NCBI GenBank assembly: GCA_003649565.1
Contig: QMSF01000070.1
Location: 1 to 5,816 of the forward strand
From: Thermoprotei archaeon
GTDB lineage: Archaea > Thermoproteota > Methanomethylicia > Nezhaarchaeales > WYZ-LMO8
Length of the DNA stretch: 5,816 bases
Reading direction: 5' to 3'
Part shown: piece by piece, positions 5,319 to 5,816 of the stretch
How the letters are laid out: the number at the start of each line of letters is the position of its first letter
Numbering within the stretch: the stretch's first letter is position 1
Made by a program: the position numbers and the translations under genes
The notes under the pieces: model-generated
Databases searched by the model: none
What the model was told of the DNA's origin: nothing
What the model saw: the letters and a program-made list of their open reading frames with translations, nothing else

Positions 5319-5816
5319 GTGAAGTCACTCAAAGCAAGGCTTCTAAGAGATAAATGCATTGAATGCAACTTTTGTAGAAGCTACATTGCTTGTCCCGGAG
5401 AAAACTCCTGTACCGGATGTGGCAGTTGCATAGAGGCCTGCCCACGTGAAGCTAAAATTCTCGTTGAGGTAGAAGTTCCAGATGACTATGTGACGATAAA
5501 AGTCAATGGCGAGAAATACCAAGTTCCCAGCGGCATTACGGTCCTCAAGGCTTTAGAACTAATAGGGTTTAGAGTTTCAAGACTTCCAGGTGAGGGAGAC
5601 ATATATGCTCCATGCAGAACTGGCGGTTGTTGGGCTTGTGCCGTAATAATTAATGGCGAGCTTAGACTTTCATGCATAACCCATATTCAAGACGGAATGG
5701 AGATAATAACAGACATTGATGAAATAACCAAGAAACCTCCATTAAGAATAGTCTCAAGCTTTCAAGGACACCCTGTTGGTGGTGTTGGAACGCCATATTG
5801 GCTTAAACCTAAAGGA
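5319..5816 (+). CDS. Multi-cluster iron-sulfur protein, N-terminal part; C-terminus cut by window edge
   Basis: Starting at GTG 5319, 166 residues are open to the right edge. Cysteines C13, C16, C19, C25 and C31, C34, C37, C41, the last of each set followed by Pro, form a bacterial-type 2[4Fe-4S] ferredoxin domain. A second domain (about 56-135) has C99, C104, C107 and C119 (Cx4Cx2Cx11C, APCRTGGCWAC...LSC). This is the [2Fe-2S] pattern of SdhB and molybdenum-hydroxylase small subunits. The last visible stretch, GHPVGGVGTPYWLKPKG (150-166), resembles a linker I associate with archaeal proteins annotated as pyruvate formate-lyase-activating-like, so a radical SAM domain may follow beyond the edge. 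That is a guess. The start is fixed by TATA spacing and by a stop at 5271 with no other plausible start between. ATG 5317 is out of frame and stops at once. A cytoplasmic electron-transfer role is likely; the partner is unknown. Confidence 0.85.
   Translation, partial: MKSLKARLLRDKCIECNFCRSYIACPGENSCTGCGSCIEACPREAKILVEVEVPDDYVTIKVNGEKYQVPSGITVLKALELIGFRVSRLPGEGDIYAPCRTGGCWACAVIINGELRLSCITHIQDGMEIITDIDEITKKPPLRIVSSFQGHPVGGVGTPYWLKPKG

Noticed and set aside
5486..5677. Antisense open frame within the iron-sulfur protein gene
   Set aside because: The plus strand encodes unmistakable cluster motifs across the same bases, and no promoter or binding site supports the antisense frame.

Overview
The window reads as chromosomal DNA from an archaeon, most likely a thermophilic member of the Thermoproteota or a related lineage. 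This is inferred, not proven. The grounds are a stand-alone Elp3 with archaeal-type motifs, a DUF22-like protein (an archaeal family), AT-rich TATA boxes about 29-30 bases ahead of start codons with no ribosome binding site, heavy use of AGA/AGG and ATA codons, and no bacterial -35/-10 promoters. There are seven protein genes, two of them cut by the window edges, and no RNA gene, mobile element or CRISPR array that I can see.

Layout. Bases 1-744 (minus) hold most of a TatD-like metal-dependent hydrolase, running off the left edge. Across a 91-base divergent promoter region lies elp3 (836-2296, plus), a radical-SAM/acetyltransferase fusion that modifies wobble uridine in tRNA. It is unusually short at the N-terminus. 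It converges, with a 28-base gap, on a small minus-strand gene resembling DUF22 (2325-2786). A 133-base divergent region (2787-2919), rich in symmetric elements, separates this from a three-gene plus-strand operon: a PadR-type repressor (2920-3390), an ABC-2-type ATPase (3403-4416) and its membrane partner (start best placed at 4422, end 5195). After a 123-base AT-rich gap with a clear TATA box, an iron-sulfur protein starts at GTG 5319 and runs off the right edge. It carries two [4Fe-4S] motifs and one [2Fe-2S] motif in its first 120 residues.

How the genes fit together. PadR-ABC-permease is a recognisable self-contained exporter cassette of the kind used for drug or toxic-compound efflux. 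An 18-base perfect palindrome sits exactly where the repressor gene's TATA box should be, so it is a good candidate for an autoregulatory operator that would control the whole operon. The other genes look like housekeeping or poorly characterised functions with no obvious link to the exporter. The observations most worth a second look are the operator/TATA coincidence, the triple-cluster iron-sulfur protein, the shortened Elp3 and the recurring leaderless promoter geometry. I see no strong evidence for a wholly new system in this window.
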